This document shows, in pieces, positions 25,290-35,537 of a stretch of 64,000 bases of DNA. The DNA lies in assembly GCA_014763715.1 (NCBI GenBank), contig JACXUV010000004.1, forward strand, positions 62,001 to 126,000, in the 5' to 3' direction. Positions within the stretch are counted from its first letter, which is position 1; every line of letters starts with the position of its first letter. Below the pieces are notes generated by a model, which worked only from the letters and a program-made list of their open reading frames with translations, was not told the DNA's origin and searched no databases. A program made the translations under genes and the position numbers. The stretch comes from Rhodobacterales bacterium (GTDB lineage Bacteria > Pseudomonadota > Alphaproteobacteria > Caulobacterales > Hyphomonadaceae).

Positions 25290-26567
25290 CTATGGCTGTG
25301 TCAGCTGGCCGGTCGCCCGAAGCAGCTGGTGGGCCGCCACATATGCGTTGCGTTCGGCCTGAACCAGCGCAAGTCGCGCTTCGAAAAGCTGCTGTTCCTG
25401 GTTCAGGACATCCAGCGTGGTACGCACACCCACCGCCAGCTCTTCCTTGGCACCATCATAAGCGATTTCGGCAGCATCGACCTGACGCTTGGAAGCCTCG
25501 ATCGCCCGCAGGGTCGCATCATATCCATACCAGGCTGAAGCAACCTGAGCCCGGATCGAGCGATCAAGCGAATCGATCTGGCGCCGCGCCTGATCCCGGC
25601 GCAGGCGGGCCGCCTTGGTCTGGCTCTTCACCAGACCACCGGTGACGATCGGGATCGAGCCCTGCACGACACCGGAAACGGAAGACTGCTGCACGTTCCG
25701 CGTTTCATATGAAGAATATGCGGTCTGTGCTGTGCCGACGAGGTTCACGGTCGGGCGCCCCTGCGCCTTTGCGGCTTCAATCGCCTCCATGGCTGCACGT
25801 TCGGAATGGCGCGCTGCAATCATGTCGGGATTGGCGTCGAGCCCTTGCATGATCGCTTGTTCCAGGGATTCCGGCAGCGGCGGCACAGGCGGTGGTGGCG
25901 CGAGGTCGCCCGGGACCAACCCGGTCAGGAAAGAATAGTTTGCAAGGCTCGTCTCAAGGGCGGCTTCAGCGCCCGCAAGCGATGCGCGGGCACCTTCGAA
26001 ATTTGCATGTGCCAGCGACACGTCCGTGCGCGTGACGACACCGACTTCAAATCGATCCTCTGCTGCGCGGACCTGCTCGTTCGAGACATCGACATTGTTC
26101 TGGCGGATCGAAACTGTCTCACGATCGCGACGCACATCCATGTAAGCCGTGATGACCTGCAGAATCAGGTCCTGCACCGCAGCATCATATTGCGCGTCCG
26201 CGGCGTTGATCCCGGCTTTTGCCTGACGGATACCCGCAGCAATGCGCCCCCCCGTATAGATCGGTTTGGTCGCCTGGACCTGCGAAGAGAATGCCCCTGA
26301 ATTACCATTGCTGACACTGAAGGGAGAGTTCGTGTCGGTATACTGGTAGCCGGCCGAACCGCCGACCGAGACCGTTGTGCGCCCGCCAGAGCGTGCCTGC
26401 TCCAGAGATTCGCGGGCGATATCCGATTCGTAGCGCTGCGCTTCCAGCTGGGGATTCGACAGAATCGCCGAGGACACCGCGTCCCCCAAGGTTTCCGCCG
26501 AGGCGCCACCGGCAATCATCAGGCCGGCCAAGGCGCTGCCTGCCAGAAAACGAAACTTCAGGGTCAT
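25290..26567 (-). CDS. tolC: TolC family outer membrane efflux protein
   Basis: An outer-membrane channel-tunnel protein for type I secretion or drug efflux. The 425-residue product has a signal peptide ending ASA at residue 24. Two repeated outer-membrane-efflux halves follow: the first includes SNPQLEAQRYESDIARE, the second DANPDMIAARHSERAAMEAIEAAKAQGRPTV-like sequence. Both have the long heptad-rich helices of the tunnel, including LDVLNQEQQLFEARLALVQAERN near the C-terminus. No membrane-fusion or ABC partner lies nearby. The pcm-like methyltransferase upstream is the usual alphaproteobacterial neighbour of this gene. Confidence 0.9.
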   Translation of the reverse strand: MTLKFRFLAGSALAGLMIAGGASAETLGDAVSSAILSNPQLEAQRYESDIARESLEQARSGGRTTVSVGGSAGYQYTDTNSPFSVSNGNSGAFSSQVQATKPIYTGGRIAAGIRQAKAGINAADAQYDAAVQDLILQVITAYMDVRRDRETVSIRQNNVDVSNEQVRAAEDRFEVGVVTRTDVSLAHANFEGARASLAGAEAALETSLANYSFLTGLVPGDLAPPPPVPPLPESLEQAIMQGLDANPDMIAARHSERAAMEAIEAAKAQGRPTVNLVGTAQTAYSSYETRNVQQSSVSGVVQGSIPIVTGGLVKSQTKAARLRRDQARRQIDSLDRSIRAQVASAWYGYDATLRAIEASKRQVDAAEIAYDGAKEELAVGVRTTLDVLNQEQQLFEARLALVQAERNAYVAAHQLLRATGQLTQP

Positions 26568-26683
26568 GGGGGGCTCCTCAGATGCCGTAATTCAAATTAC
26601 ACGCCCTTATACAGGCCTGGCAGCGACAGAGAACAGCGTTCACTTTTCCGGGGAGTTAACGCTTACGCAGCGTGCCCGAAAAA

Positions 26684-27337
26684 TCAGAAGACAAATGCCT
26701 TCTTGCGGTCGAACTGTGCAAATTTCGGCGGGAACGCATCGAATGCATAGCGCGCAGAGGCTGTATCGCCCGCCCGGGTGAAGACCCGGCCGCGGCCAAC
26801 GCCATCCTGATCAAGCTGCACCAGGGCAAGACGCCCGCCTTCGGCAAGCTGCGCAGTCCACGCTTCCGGCACTGTTTCGACCATGCCGCACACATAGATC
26901 ACATCGAAAGGCCCCTGATCCGGCAAGCCGTCTTCCAGTTTCCCTTCGACGGCCACTGCGCGATCAAAACCCAGCGAAGCAAAACGCTCGGACATGGCGT
27001 CTACAAGCTCAGCTTGCTCTTCCAGCGCAATAACCGTTTCCGCCATATGGCTGATCAGAGCCGTTTCATAGCCAGCGCCTGCCCCGATAACGAGAACGAT
27101 ATCTGTCGGCTTGATTTCAGCAGCCTTCAGCAGTTTCGCCATGTCGCGCGGGGTCCACAGGGCCCGCCCTTCCGAGGTCTCGATCTCAAGTTCCGAATAA
27201 GCGACCGGCTTGCGGGTCGCGGGAACGAAGGCGTCGCGCGGGGTTTTCAGGAAAGCGTGGACGATTTCAGGGTCCGACACATCATTCGGACGGATCTGGC
27301 TGTCGACCATGATTTCACGGGCAGCTTCGAAGTTCAT
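26684..27337 (-). CDS. Protein-L-isoaspartate O-methyltransferase family protein
   Basis: A SAM-dependent methyltransferase of 217 residues resembling Pcm, which starts repair of isoaspartyl damage in proteins. The SAM-binding motif I appears as VLVIGAGAGYETALISHMAE. The upstream region (MVDSQIRPNDVSDPEIVHAFLKTPRDAFVP) is typical of the alphaproteobacterial subgroup found beside tolC. The usual Pcm motif ISQP before motif I is not clear, so true isoaspartyl activity is uncertain and a divergent role is possible. It is upstream of tolC on the same strand with a 116-base gap. Confidence 0.85.
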   Translation of the reverse strand: MNFEAAREIMVDSQIRPNDVSDPEIVHAFLKTPRDAFVPATRKPVAYSELEIETSEGRALWTPRDMAKLLKAAEIKPTDIVLVIGAGAGYETALISHMAETVIALEEQAELVDAMSERFASLGFDRAVAVEGKLEDGLPDQGPFDVIYVCGMVETVPEAWTAQLAEGGRLALVQLDQDGVGRGRVFTRAGDTASARYAFDAFPPKFAQFDRKKAFVF

Positions 27338-27487
27338 GGGCTCTCGCCTTTCGGGGTGCGTATGTTCCTCTTGTGGAGCCCTTTAACATGCAGCTTCATA
27401 CATGCAATCGGCGATAAACGCGCATCGGCCTGAAATCGGCAGATTGCACGCGAGGCGGAAGGTTGCTAGGAGGCCTGCTTCCGGCAT

Positions 27488-27561
27488 GGCCCTGTGGCGG
27501 AGTGGTGACGCAGCGGATTGCAAATCCGTGTACGCCGGTTCGATTCCGGCCGGGGCCTCCA
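27488..27561 (+). tRNA. tRNA-Cys (anticodon GCA)
   Basis: A complete 74-base cloverleaf. The acceptor stem is GGCCCTG with CGGGGCC, including one T-G pair. The anticodon loop TTGCAAA carries GCA and the T loop is TTCGATT. The CCA end is encoded. Confidence 0.97.
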
Positions 27562-27563
27562 GA

Positions 27564-27752
27564 CCTTCCCAACAGTCAGAATATTCGAGGAATCACGCTT
27601 TTTTTGCGTGAGCCTTCGCCATTTCAGTGCCTTCATGAGAAGATTGACGCGAAATCGCGAGTTTCCGGCATCCCGTTCAGAAGATGTTAACCATTTCAAC
27701 AGATCGTTAACCCTGTCTTCTCTTGGAGACACCCACCATCACCCAACGCCTC
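27564..27752 (+). other. tRNA-Cys downstream region, no protein gene
   Basis: This 190-base stretch between tRNA-Cys and a strong terminator holds no supported gene. It contains a hairpin with a T7 loop (TCACGC-T7-GCGTGA, 27593-27611) and two copies of GTTAACC near 27686 and 27708. It could be the trailer of the tRNA transcript or a short untranslated RNA ending at the terminator. Long minus-strand frames here are shadows of the tRNA. Confidence 0.4.
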
Positions 27753-27783
27753 GGCGGGAGAGATAATCTCCCGCCCTTTTTTT
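27753..27783 (+). terminator. Intrinsic terminator downstream of tRNA-Cys
   Basis: A nine-base stem (GGCGGGAGA and TCTCCCGCC with loop GATAA) is followed by C and then seven T. It is one of the strongest intrinsic terminators in the window and ends any transcript coming from tRNA-Cys. Confidence 0.85.
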
Positions 27784-27881
27784 GTGCTTTTTTCTGCTGC
27801 CTTCTGAAAGAATTATGCTGTTCGCAGCATCAGAGGGCTTGAACCGGTGGAGCGGTCTGGTAATAGCCCCTCTCCGGCTGT

Positions 27882-27957
27882 TCCGCGATAGCTCAGTTGG
27901 TAGAGCAGGCGACTGTTAATCGCCCGGTCGTAGGTTCGAGTCCTACTCGCGGAGCCA
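27882..27957 (+). tRNA. tRNA-Asn (anticodon GTT)
   Basis: A complete 76-base cloverleaf. The acceptor stem TCCGCGA pairs with TCGCGGA. The D arm contains AGTTGGTAGA, the anticodon loop CTGTTAA carries GTT, the T loop is TTCGAGT and CCA is encoded. It is a substrate of the queuosine pathway begun by the tgt product in this window. Confidence 0.97.
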
Positions 27958-28079
27958 CCTCTTCCCCAACACCGTATCCACCACTTTCCGGCGCCCAGGC
28001 ACCGTGAAAAACACGATGTAAACACCATGTATAACGGGCACCCGGGACACCATATCCGGGCCCGATGCGCCCCGCGGGA

Positions 28080-28937
28080 CTACTTCCACCAGGGATACCC
28101 TTCCGGCATGTCCGCTGAGACCTTGCCGGGAAATGACGGCGGGCGCTTTTCGAGAAATGCGGTGACTCCCTCCTTCACATCCGGAGACGCGCCAAGGCTG
28201 AGCGCAAACTTGCCGTCGACCTTCAATAGGTCAAATGGATCTGCCGCCGGGCCGAATCGCCAGAGCAGCTGACGCACGAGGGCCACCGAGACCGGTGCTG
28301 TGTTCTGTGCGATCTCGGTGACGATCCGCTTGGCAGCGGGCAAAAGTTCCTCCGGCGGGTAAATCTCGCTGATCAGGCCGCCTTCAAGCGCTTCCTGAGC
28401 CTCGAAAACCCTGCCGGTCATGCACCAGCGTAGCGCCTGTGGTAGGCCGACAAGTTGCGGAAGAAACCAGGCACTACCCGCCTCAGGCGGCAGACCGCGT
28501 TGGGCGAAGACAAAACCGAACTTCGCCTTCTCGGATGCAATCTTGAAATCTGTCGGCAGCATCATCGTTATACCGACACCAACTGCAGCGCCGTTAAACG
28601 CCGCGATCAACGGTTTCTGGCAGGCATACATAGCGCCGATGAAGCCGGCCCCGTCTCGGTCCTTGCCGGGCTCTGCCGTTCCGAAATTCTTGGCCCCCGA
28701 TCCCCTCTTCGTGTCGAAGGCATCTGCACCATCGGAAATGTCGGCGCCCGCGCAGAAATGCCGGCCCGCGCCCGTGATGATGATGCCGCGTATGTCATCA
28801 TCTGCGTCACAGGCGCGGATTGCATCGGCGAGTTCCCGGCCAAGCTGGTTCGTGAATGCGTTCAGCTTTTCCGGGCGGTTGAGGGTGATGATGGCCGCAG
28901 GGCCATCCTTTTCAAGATGCACCTGCTCGTAAGCCAT
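28080..28937 (-). CDS. Enoyl-CoA hydratase/isomerase family protein
   Basis: A crotonase-fold enzyme of 285 residues that hydrates or isomerises acyl-CoA thioesters. The N-terminal AAIITLNRPEKLNAF and the oxyanion-hole GRHFCAGADIS segment are clear. A candidate catalytic glutamate lies in RGLPPEAGSAWFLPQL. The region FNGAAVGVGITMMLPTDFKIA is the second oxyanion element. The ATG at 28937 follows GGGGAGGG. It is the downstream gene of a pair with the nitronate monooxygenase-like gene (15-base gap). The exact CoA substrate is unknown; it may serve fatty-acid or related degradation. Confidence 0.88.
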   Translation of the reverse strand: MAYEQVHLEKDGPAAIITLNRPEKLNAFTNQLGRELADAIRACDADDDIRGIIITGAGRHFCAGADISDGADAFDTKRGSGAKNFGTAEPGKDRDGAGFIGAMYACQKPLIAAFNGAAVGVGITMMLPTDFKIASEKAKFGFVFAQRGLPPEAGSAWFLPQLVGLPQALRWCMTGRVFEAQEALEGGLISEIYPPEELLPAAKRIVTEIAQNTAPVSVALVRQLLWRFGPAADPFDLLKVDGKFALSLGASPDVKEGVTAFLEKRPPSFPGKVSADMPEGYPWWK

Positions 28938-28952
28938 ATGACCCTCCCCGGT

Positions 28953-29969
<1,017 letters not shown>

Positions 29970-30884
29970 TCAGGCGTTCTGTAGTTTTTCCGCGTCCCTG
30001 GCCTCAAGAAGACGCGCTTGTTCAGCTGCACTCTTCCAAAGGAAAGACCGCGGCAGGCCGAGGCGTTCACAGGCATGCGCTGCTGGCGACGACGGATCTG
30101 GAACACGGTCAGCGGTCTTTGCCATCAGCTTGACCGTCATCTCGCCTTTCCAGTGCAGGTCGTAGTCCCGGCCGAGTTCCAGCCGTTCACGTACAACTGA
30201 CGGCAGGATCGCCACAGCCGCGTGTACGAGGGCGCTCTGCAGCCCTTTCGGAACACCAGGCGCCGCGCGGCCGGAAGACATGATGTCCAGGAATTCGGTA
30301 TTGATCGGATGCGGCTCAAAGCGCGGCAGCAGGGCTTGCAGCATCGCACCGAAGTCTTCCAGCGAACGGATCGGGTTCTGAACCCCGTAAAGCCGCGCAA
30401 CTGGCACGCCCTCCTCGAAGAAGCGTTTCTTGTCGGCATCGGATACCGGCGCCACAAAGCGATCATAGGCCGTCAGGAAACCGAAGCTGGCCGTCGCGCT
30501 GACCCAGTCCAGCAGTTCGACGTCGAGAGCCTTGTAATGCTCGCCAGACGGAGTCTCGCCTTCGACGCGGGCATGCATGTTGGTGACACCCTGGATGACA
30601 CGCCGCGCAGCAGACTGAGGGCCATAGACGCCGACCATGGCCGCCATGCCTGTACGCTTCGACCGGCCTATCGGGTCTGTCTTGAATACGGAGTGATCCC
30701 ACACGCCGGACCGGATCCGGGCATCGGCAAATTCAAGGAGAACCGCCGCGATACCCCCAATCGCAAGCGCAACCGGGTTCTTGAAGATCCGCCACGATAC
30801 GGAGTCCGGCCCGGCAAAAGCCGGCTCACCGGGCGGGTTCAGGAAATCCACCTTCCAGCCAAGATAGGATTTGATCTCCTGCAC
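29970..30884 (-). CDS. Oxygenase MpaB family protein (DUF2236)
   Basis: A 304-residue member of the DUF2236/MpaB family, which includes latex-clearing and mycophenolic-acid enzymes with a histidine-ligated haem. Typical stretches are DSVSWRIFKNPVALAIGGIAAVLLEFADARIRSGVWDHS in outline, the MVGVYGPQSAARRVIQGVTNMHARVEG region and LLDWVSATASFGFLTAYDRFV. The start codon is GTG at 30884, preceded by GGAG. It is upstream of the nitronate monooxygenase and enoyl-CoA hydratase genes. An oxidative role is inferred from the family; the substrate is unknown. Confidence 0.85.
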   Translation of the reverse strand: MQEIKSYLGWKVDFLNPPGEPAFAGPDSVSWRIFKNPVALAIGGIAAVLLEFADARIRSGVWDHSVFKTDPIGRSKRTGMAAMVGVYGPQSAARRVIQGVTNMHARVEGETPSGEHYKALDVELLDWVSATASFGFLTAYDRFVAPVSDADKKRFFEEGVPVARLYGVQNPIRSLEDFGAMLQALLPRFEPHPINTEFLDIMSSGRAAPGVPKGLQSALVHAAVAILPSVVRERLELGRDYDLHWKGEMTVKLMAKTADRVPDPSSPAAHACERLGLPRSFLWKSAAEQARLLEARDAEKLQNA

Positions 30885-30953
30885 GGGCTGCTCCGCTTGA
30901 CGTTTGCGCGAGCGTAACCCAGCCGTGCCCGCCCAGAAAGGCCGTCCCCGGCG

Positions 30954-31553
30954 TCAAGCAAAAGCGCCGCTGATCCGCGTCCACAGACGGAACAACAGCC
31001 AGCAAGCGGCAGCTAGCCCCAGCGCCGCAAGGAGGATCACGAACCCATCCCGCGCCGTCAGGCCCAGACCGAAGAGAAACACCGTCAGCCCTGGCAGGAC
31101 GGGACCAAAGGGAACGAGCCCCAATGGAATGGTCAACACGGCCGCCGCGATACAGATCAGCGCCACGAATGGTGCGAACAGCGGCGAGGTCAGAATTGGG
31201 AGTCGAGGCTTCAGGAACCTGTCCACCTGGCAGACATACGGGTCTGCCAGCTTGATGCCCTGTAGCAGGGCCTCACGCGGAAACTCGATTTTCAGGAAAC
31301 GTGACGGAATCCAGGGGAATGACCGCCCGATGAGGATCTGCCCGGCAATCAACAGGGTAATAATGGCCACAAGCCAGGTCGCGCCGGGAATGATCGTGAG
31401 CGGGCTAAGCGCCAGAAAGCCAAGCAGCAACAGGATAGGCCCGTAAGCGCGCCGCCCCACTGCGTTCAACATGGCCCGAACGGTAACCGTGTCGCCTTCT
31501 GTATTGGCCTCCAGACTGTGCAGCAGCGAGGACAGATTATGAACGCTGGACAT
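30954..31553 (-). CDS. exoD: ExoD family exopolysaccharide synthesis protein
   Basis: A polytopic inner-membrane protein of 199 residues matching ExoD, a family linked to exopolysaccharide production and alkali tolerance in rhizobia, mechanism unknown. The conserved parts are VTVRAMLNAVGRRAYGPILLLLGFLALSP, the PGATWLVAIITLLIAGQILIGR segment and the FLKPRLPILTSP loop in outline. Four or five hydrophobic helices are visible. The ATG at 31553 has GGGAG six bases upstream. It lies downstream of sdaA on the same strand (47-base gap). Confidence 0.87.
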   Translation of the reverse strand: MSSVHNLSSLLHSLEANTEGDTVTVRAMLNAVGRRAYGPILLLLGFLALSPLTIIPGATWLVAIITLLIAGQILIGRSFPWIPSRFLKIEFPREALLQGIKLADPYVCQVDRFLKPRLPILTSPLFAPFVALICIAAAVLTIPLGLVPFGPVLPGLTVFLFGLGLTARDGFVILLAALGLAAACWLLFRLWTRISGAFA

Positions 31554-31600
31554 GCGGCACTCCCGGTGATTTCGCAGCAATCAACTCTCGGAAAGAACGC

Positions 31601-32971
31601 TCAACATTCGATTACGTTCACGGCAAGGCCGCCCTGACTCGTTTCCTTGTATTTGGACGACATGTCCATGCCGGTCTGCCGCATCGTCTCGATAACCTGA
31701 TCGAGTGTGACATGGGTTCTTTCGGCAGAGTGGAGCGCCAGACGTGCCGCATTGGCCGCTTTTACCGCCCCGATGGCATTGCGTTCGATACACGGGATCT
31801 GAACCAGTCCGCCAACCGGGTCGCATGTCAGGCCGAGATTGTGCTCCATGCCGATCTCGGCCGCATTGCACACCTGCTGCGGGTTTGCCCCCCAGACTGC
31901 CGCGAGCCCTGCCGCCGCCATGGAGCAGGCAACGCCCACCTCCCCTTGGCATCCCATTTCAGCGCCAGAGATCGAGGCCCGTTGCTTGTAGAGAAGGCCG
32001 ATGCCCCCGGCCGTCAGCAGGAAGCGGCGCAACCGTTCGGTCTTGTCTTCCGCATCGGCGCAGTAATGGCGGATCACAGCCGGGATAATACCGGCCGCAC
32101 CATTGGTCGGCGCGGTGACCACCTGCCCGCCACTCGCATTCTCTTCATTCACGGCCATGGCATAGACGTTCAACCAGTCGAACAATTGCTCACGCTCATT
32201 CGATTGCGGAGCTTCCTGCAGTTTCTTCCACAGGCCTGGCGCACGGCGGCGCACCTTCAGCCCGCCCGGCAAAGTGCCTTCACGCGCCAGTCCGCGGGCC
32301 ACGCAGGCAAGCATGACTTCTGCGATCCGGTCCAGCGCCGCTTCCGTGTCTGTACGCGGGCGCATGGCATCTTCATTGGCGAGGATGATCTCATCGATGC
32401 TTGCACCCTGCGCTGCACTAAGGGCCAGCAACTCTTCAGCCGATCCGAACGGGTGCGGCACCGACGGGCCGACCGGCAGGATATCATCCTCGACCGGACG
32501 CTGGAGCTGGCGCTCCGTTGCGATGAAGCCGCCCCCGGTGGAGTACCAGGTTTCATCTGCCAGCACGCCTCCATCCGCACCGAAGGCCCGCAGACGCATA
32601 CCGTTTGGGTGTAATGCTGGCAGAACATCATAAGCGAAAACGATATCTGCCGCCGGGTCGAACGGAATACGCCGGCCATCCGGCAAGGAGAGCTCTCGCG
32701 AATCTTCCAGAGACGCGACATCCCTGTCCGCGGTATCCGGGTCGAGTGTCTCAGGTTCCAGTCCCAGCAGGCCGAGCATGACAGCCTTGGGCGTTGCGTG
32801 CCCTGCCCCGGTCAACGCCAGTGAGCCCTGCAACTCGACCTCTATCCGGGCGACCGCTTGAACGGCATCGCCAAGATTTGCCAGGAACCGGTTCGCGATC
32901 CGGATAGGCCCAACCGTGTGAGAACTGGAAGGGCCTATTCCGACGCGGAAAAGATCAAGAATGGAAAGCAT
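31601..32971 (-). CDS. sdaA: L-serine ammonia-lyase, single-chain iron-sulfur type
   Basis: This enzyme deaminates L-serine to pyruvate and ammonia using an oxygen-sensitive [4Fe-4S] cluster. The 456-residue chain joins the beta domain ([19 protein letters not shown] at the start) and the alpha domain. The alpha domain includes [16 protein letters not shown] and the cluster cysteines in [25 protein letters not shown] and VQIPCIERN. It may be cotranscribed with exoD downstream. The flavin monooxygenase lies 75 bases upstream on the same strand. Confidence 0.95.
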   Translation of the reverse strand: MLSILDLFRVGIGPSSSHTVGPIRIANRFLANLGDAVQAVARIEVELQGSLALTGAGHATPKAVMLGLLGLEPETLDPDTADRDVASLEDSRELSLPDGRRIPFDPAADIVFAYDVLPALHPNGMRLRAFGADGGVLADETWYSTGGGFIATERQLQRPVEDDILPVGPSVPHPFGSAEELLALSAAQGASIDEIILANEDAMRPRTDTEAALDRIAEVMLACVARGLAREGTLPGGLKVRRRAPGLWKKLQEAPQSNEREQLFDWLNVYAMAVNEENASGGQVVTAPTNGAAGIIPAVIRHYCADAEDKTERLRRFLLTAGGIGLLYKQRASISGAEMGCQGEVGVACSMAAAGLAAVWGANPQQVCNAAEIGMEHNLGLTCDPVGGLVQIPCIERNAIGAVKAANAARLALHSAERTHVTLDQVIETMRQTGMDMSSKYKETSQGGLAVNVIEC

Positions 32972-33046
32972 TGTTCGACAGACATGAGTTTGCGGGCTGA
33001 CCTTCCTGCCCTGACATCACTTCCAGGGCAAGAATAGCCGACAAGC

Positions 33047-34231
33047 TCAGAGCGCTGTCTCGTCGTAGGAATAGATCCAGTCCAGCCGCGAGCGGACGAA
33101 ACCGGGCGCCGCACGGGCAGCCATCGCCATAGGGACATAGGAACCGAACCGTGTCAGCGGATTGCCGCGGTGATAGAGTTTCGCATTCGAGCGGGCCCCC
33201 GCCTGAACCCGTGTCACACGCGGCTTGCGACGTTCCTCATAAGCGGCAAGGGCCGCCGGTACATCCGCTTCCGCATCCAGGCATGCCGCGAGCGCCCAGG
33301 CATCCTCGATCGCCATGGCCGCACCCTGCGCCAGAAATGGCAGCATGGGGTGGCAGGCATCGCCCAGCAGGGTCACATGCCCCTCGCTCCATTTCGGCAG
33401 CGGCTTGCGCCCATAAAGGGCCCAGCGGTTCATCGAATCGGCTGCTTCGATGATCGCGGTGACGGATGGATGCCAGCGTTTGAAATCCTGCAACGCCTGC
33501 TCTTTCGCACCGGTCGCCGTCCAGGATTCGTCCCCTGGCGTCTTGTGCTCAACCACGCCGACAAAATTGGCGAGACTGCCACGGCGCAACAGGTAGGTGA
33601 CCGCGTGCCGGTGCGGTCCGACCCAGACACTGGCTGCCGGGGGTGGAACATGCTTGCCAAGGGCGGTAACCGGCGCCGTCGCGCGCCAGGCAACACAGCC
33701 GGTGAACTCCGGTTCGTCGGCGCCCAGCATCTGCGTCCTCACCGCCGAATGGATGCCGTCGGCACCGACCAGCAGGTCTGCCTCGATTGTGTCCCCACCC
33801 GCAAAATGCGCGACGACCTTGCCGCCCTGCATTTCGTAGCGTTCCAGCCTGCGGCCCAGGACAAGCGAATCCGGCGCGCGCGCGATCAGCTCCTCGCGCA
33901 ACGCATTGATCAGGTCTGCCCGGTGAACATGGATATATTCCGCGCCCCAGCGGTTCGTCGCGGCCTTGCGTAGGGGAATGGAAAAAACGGTCCTGCCGCT
34001 CCGGCCCCAACGCATTTCTGCGGCCTGCGGGCGGAAGGCGTCCGTCATCACGCGGGCGCCCACGCCAAGGGCGTTCAGGACTTTCATCGCATTGGGGCTC
34101 AACTGGAGGCCAGCGCCGACTTCGCTGATCACGCCGGATTGCTCCGCGACAGTGACCGTATGGCCGCGCTTCTCAAGCGCCAGGGCGGCAGTCAGCCCCC
34201 CAATTCCACCGCCGACGACAAGAACGTGCAT
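33047..34231 (-). CDS. FAD-dependent monooxygenase (salicylate/3-hydroxybenzoate hydroxylase-like)
   Basis: A class A flavoprotein hydroxylase of 394 residues that likely uses NAD(P)H and oxygen to hydroxylate an aromatic acid. It has the N-terminal dinucleotide motif VVGGGIGGLTAALALEKRGH, the VGADGIHSAVR fingerprint and the second FAD motif GDACHPMLPFLAQGAAMAIEDAWALA. The substrate cannot be told; UbiH-like, zeaxanthin-epoxidase-like and salicylate hydroxylase relatives share these motifs. It is followed by sdaA and preceded by the small zinc protein gene, all on the minus strand. Confidence 0.88.
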   Translation of the reverse strand: MHVLVVGGGIGGLTAALALEKRGHTVTVAEQSGVISEVGAGLQLSPNAMKVLNALGVGARVMTDAFRPQAAEMRWGRSGRTVFSIPLRKAATNRWGAEYIHVHRADLINALREELIARAPDSLVLGRRLERYEMQGGKVVAHFAGGDTIEADLLVGADGIHSAVRTQMLGADEPEFTGCVAWRATAPVTALGKHVPPPAASVWVGPHRHAVTYLLRRGSLANFVGVVEHKTPGDESWTATGAKEQALQDFKRWHPSVTAIIEAADSMNRWALYGRKPLPKWSEGHVTLLGDACHPMLPFLAQGAAMAIEDAWALAACLDAEADVPAALAAYEERRKPRVTRVQAGARSNAKLYHRGNPLTRFGSYVPMAMAARAAPGFVRSRLDWIYSYDETAL

Positions 34232-34259
34232 GATCAGCCGGCTCCATGTTCAGGGAGAA

Positions 34260-34463
34260 TCAGCGACCCCGGCTGGGGTCTTGCTTACCACCGATCAGAA
34301 CGAATCGCCGGTCGCAGTATTTGCATTCGACAAAGTCTTCATCGCCCATCTCATACCAGACGCGCGGGTGGCCAAGAGCCCCGCCGCCGCCATTGCAGGA
34401 GACCTTATGGCTGTTGACCATCACAATTTCCGGCGGGGTAAAAACATCGCGCTTCGTCGCCAT
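34260..34463 (-). CDS. Zinc-finger domain-containing protein (NDUFS6-like)
   Basis: A 67-residue protein with the CHCC zinc-finger pattern: VSCNGGGGALGHPRVWYEM supplies Cys and His, and ECKYCDRRF supplies a Cys-x2-Cys pair. This is the bacterial relative of the mitochondrial complex I subunit NDUFS6, typical of alphaproteobacteria, and it probably supports respiratory complex I assembly. The natural start is the ATG at 34463 (MATKRDVF); a far longer frame upstream is only a shadow of the divergent ABC transporter gene. It begins 120 bases from the ABC start, so the two share the promoter region. Confidence 0.85.
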   Translation of the reverse strand: MATKRDVFTPPEIVMVNSHKVSCNGGGGALGHPRVWYEMGDEDFVECKYCDRRFVLIGGKQDPSRGR

Positions 34464-34583
34464 GACCTTGCCTATCCACTCCTGTGAGCTTTGCGTGGCT
34501 TGTTCGCCTCGCTTCACGGCCCTACCTAGAGCGCACCAGAGAACCGCGCAAGCACCGCCATGCCGCAGGGAAAGAAGGACCGG

Positions 34584-35537
34584 ATGACTGACCAAAACTC
34601 CGCCCCGGAATACGCGATCGAAGTCGAAAACCTGCAGAAAGTCTACGCGGCCTCGGGCCGGATGCCTGAAAAGCACGCCCTGAAGGGAATCAGCCTCAAG
34701 ATTCCACGCGGTTCGATCTTCGGTCTCCTGGGGCCAAACGGGGCTGGCAAATCCACCTTCATCAACATTCTGGCCGGCCTGGTGAACAAGACCTCCGGCA
34801 CGGCCCGCATCTGGGGCCTCGATATCGACGCCCATCCGCGCCAGAGCCGCGCTGCCATTGGTGTCGTGAACCAGGAGATCGTCGCCGACCCCTTCTTCAC
34901 GCCGCACGAAATGCTGGAACTGATGGCCGGCTTCTATGGCGTTCCAAAGAACGAGCGCCAGACGATCGAAATTCTCACGGCTGTGGGCCTCGACGACAAG
35001 AAGGACGCCTATGTGCGCCAGCTGTCCGGCGGGATGAAGCGGCGTCTCATGGTGGCCAAAGCGCTGGTCCACAACCCGCCCGTGCTGATCCTGGACGAAC
35101 CGACAGCCGGTGTGGACGTCGAGTTACGCCGCTCCCTGTGGACCTATGTGCGCGAACTGCATGACCGCGGCACCACGATCATCCTGACGACTCACTATCT
35201 CGAAGAAGCCGAGGAACTCTGCGATTCCATCGCCATCGTGAATCATGGCGAGATCGTTGCCTGCGAACCGACCCCGCAGCTCCTCTCCCGTCTCGATTAC
35301 AAGACGCTGGTCATTAGCCCGAAAGAACCGCTGGCAGCTGTGCCGGAGGCCCTCTCCGCGCTCGACACAACGATCCGCAGCTCGGGCGAACTGGCGATCA
35401 CGTTCCGGACCAGCGAAACCGGAATCGGCCGCCTTCTGGAACAAGTACGACAGGCCGGAATCGGAATCGGGGACCTCGTCACCGAGACCCCCGACCTGGA
35501 AGATGTGTTCCTGGCGCTGACCAGCGAACCGGCCTGA
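34584..35537 (+). CDS. ABC transporter ATP-binding protein
   Basis: A cytoplasmic ATPase subunit of an ABC-2-type exporter, 317 residues from the ATG at 34584 (AAGGA upstream; an in-frame ATG at 34560 is possible). It shows Walker A GPNGAGKST, signature RQLSGGMKRRL, Walker B LILDEPTAGVD and the switch histidine in LTTHYLEEAEEL. The C-terminal 80 residues form a small extra domain as in NatA/YadG-type subunits. No permease gene adjoins it on either side, so its partner must be encoded elsewhere or lost. Confidence 0.93.
   Translation: MTDQNSAPEYAIEVENLQKVYAASGRMPEKHALKGISLKIPRGSIFGLLGPNGAGKSTFINILAGLVNKTSGTARIWGLDIDAHPRQSRAAIGVVNQEIVADPFFTPHEMLELMAGFYGVPKNERQTIEILTAVGLDDKKDAYVRQLSGGMKRRLMVAKALVHNPPVLILDEPTAGVDVELRRSLWTYVRELHDRGTTIILTTHYLEEAEELCDSIAIVNHGEIVACEPTPQLLSRLDYKTLVISPKEPLAAVPEALSALDTTIRSSGELAITFRTSETGIGRLLEQVRQAGIGIGDLVTETPDLEDVFLALTSEPA

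Noticed and set aside
27466-27732. 88-residue minus-strand frame reading through tRNA-Cys
   Set aside because: The translation contains the familiar artefact produced by reading a tRNA gene backwards; the tRNA explains the sequence.
27480-27960. tRNA-Cys/tRNA-Asn region as an integration hotspot
   Set aside because: No integrase, phage gene or duplicated tRNA 3' end (att repeat) is visible next to either tRNA.
27813-28028. 71-residue minus-strand frame over tRNA-Asn
   Set aside because: This is again a tRNA antisense artefact.
34464-35072. Long upstream extension of the small zinc protein
   Set aside because: The extension is antisense to the ABC ATPase; the conserved NDUFS6-like protein begins at 34463.
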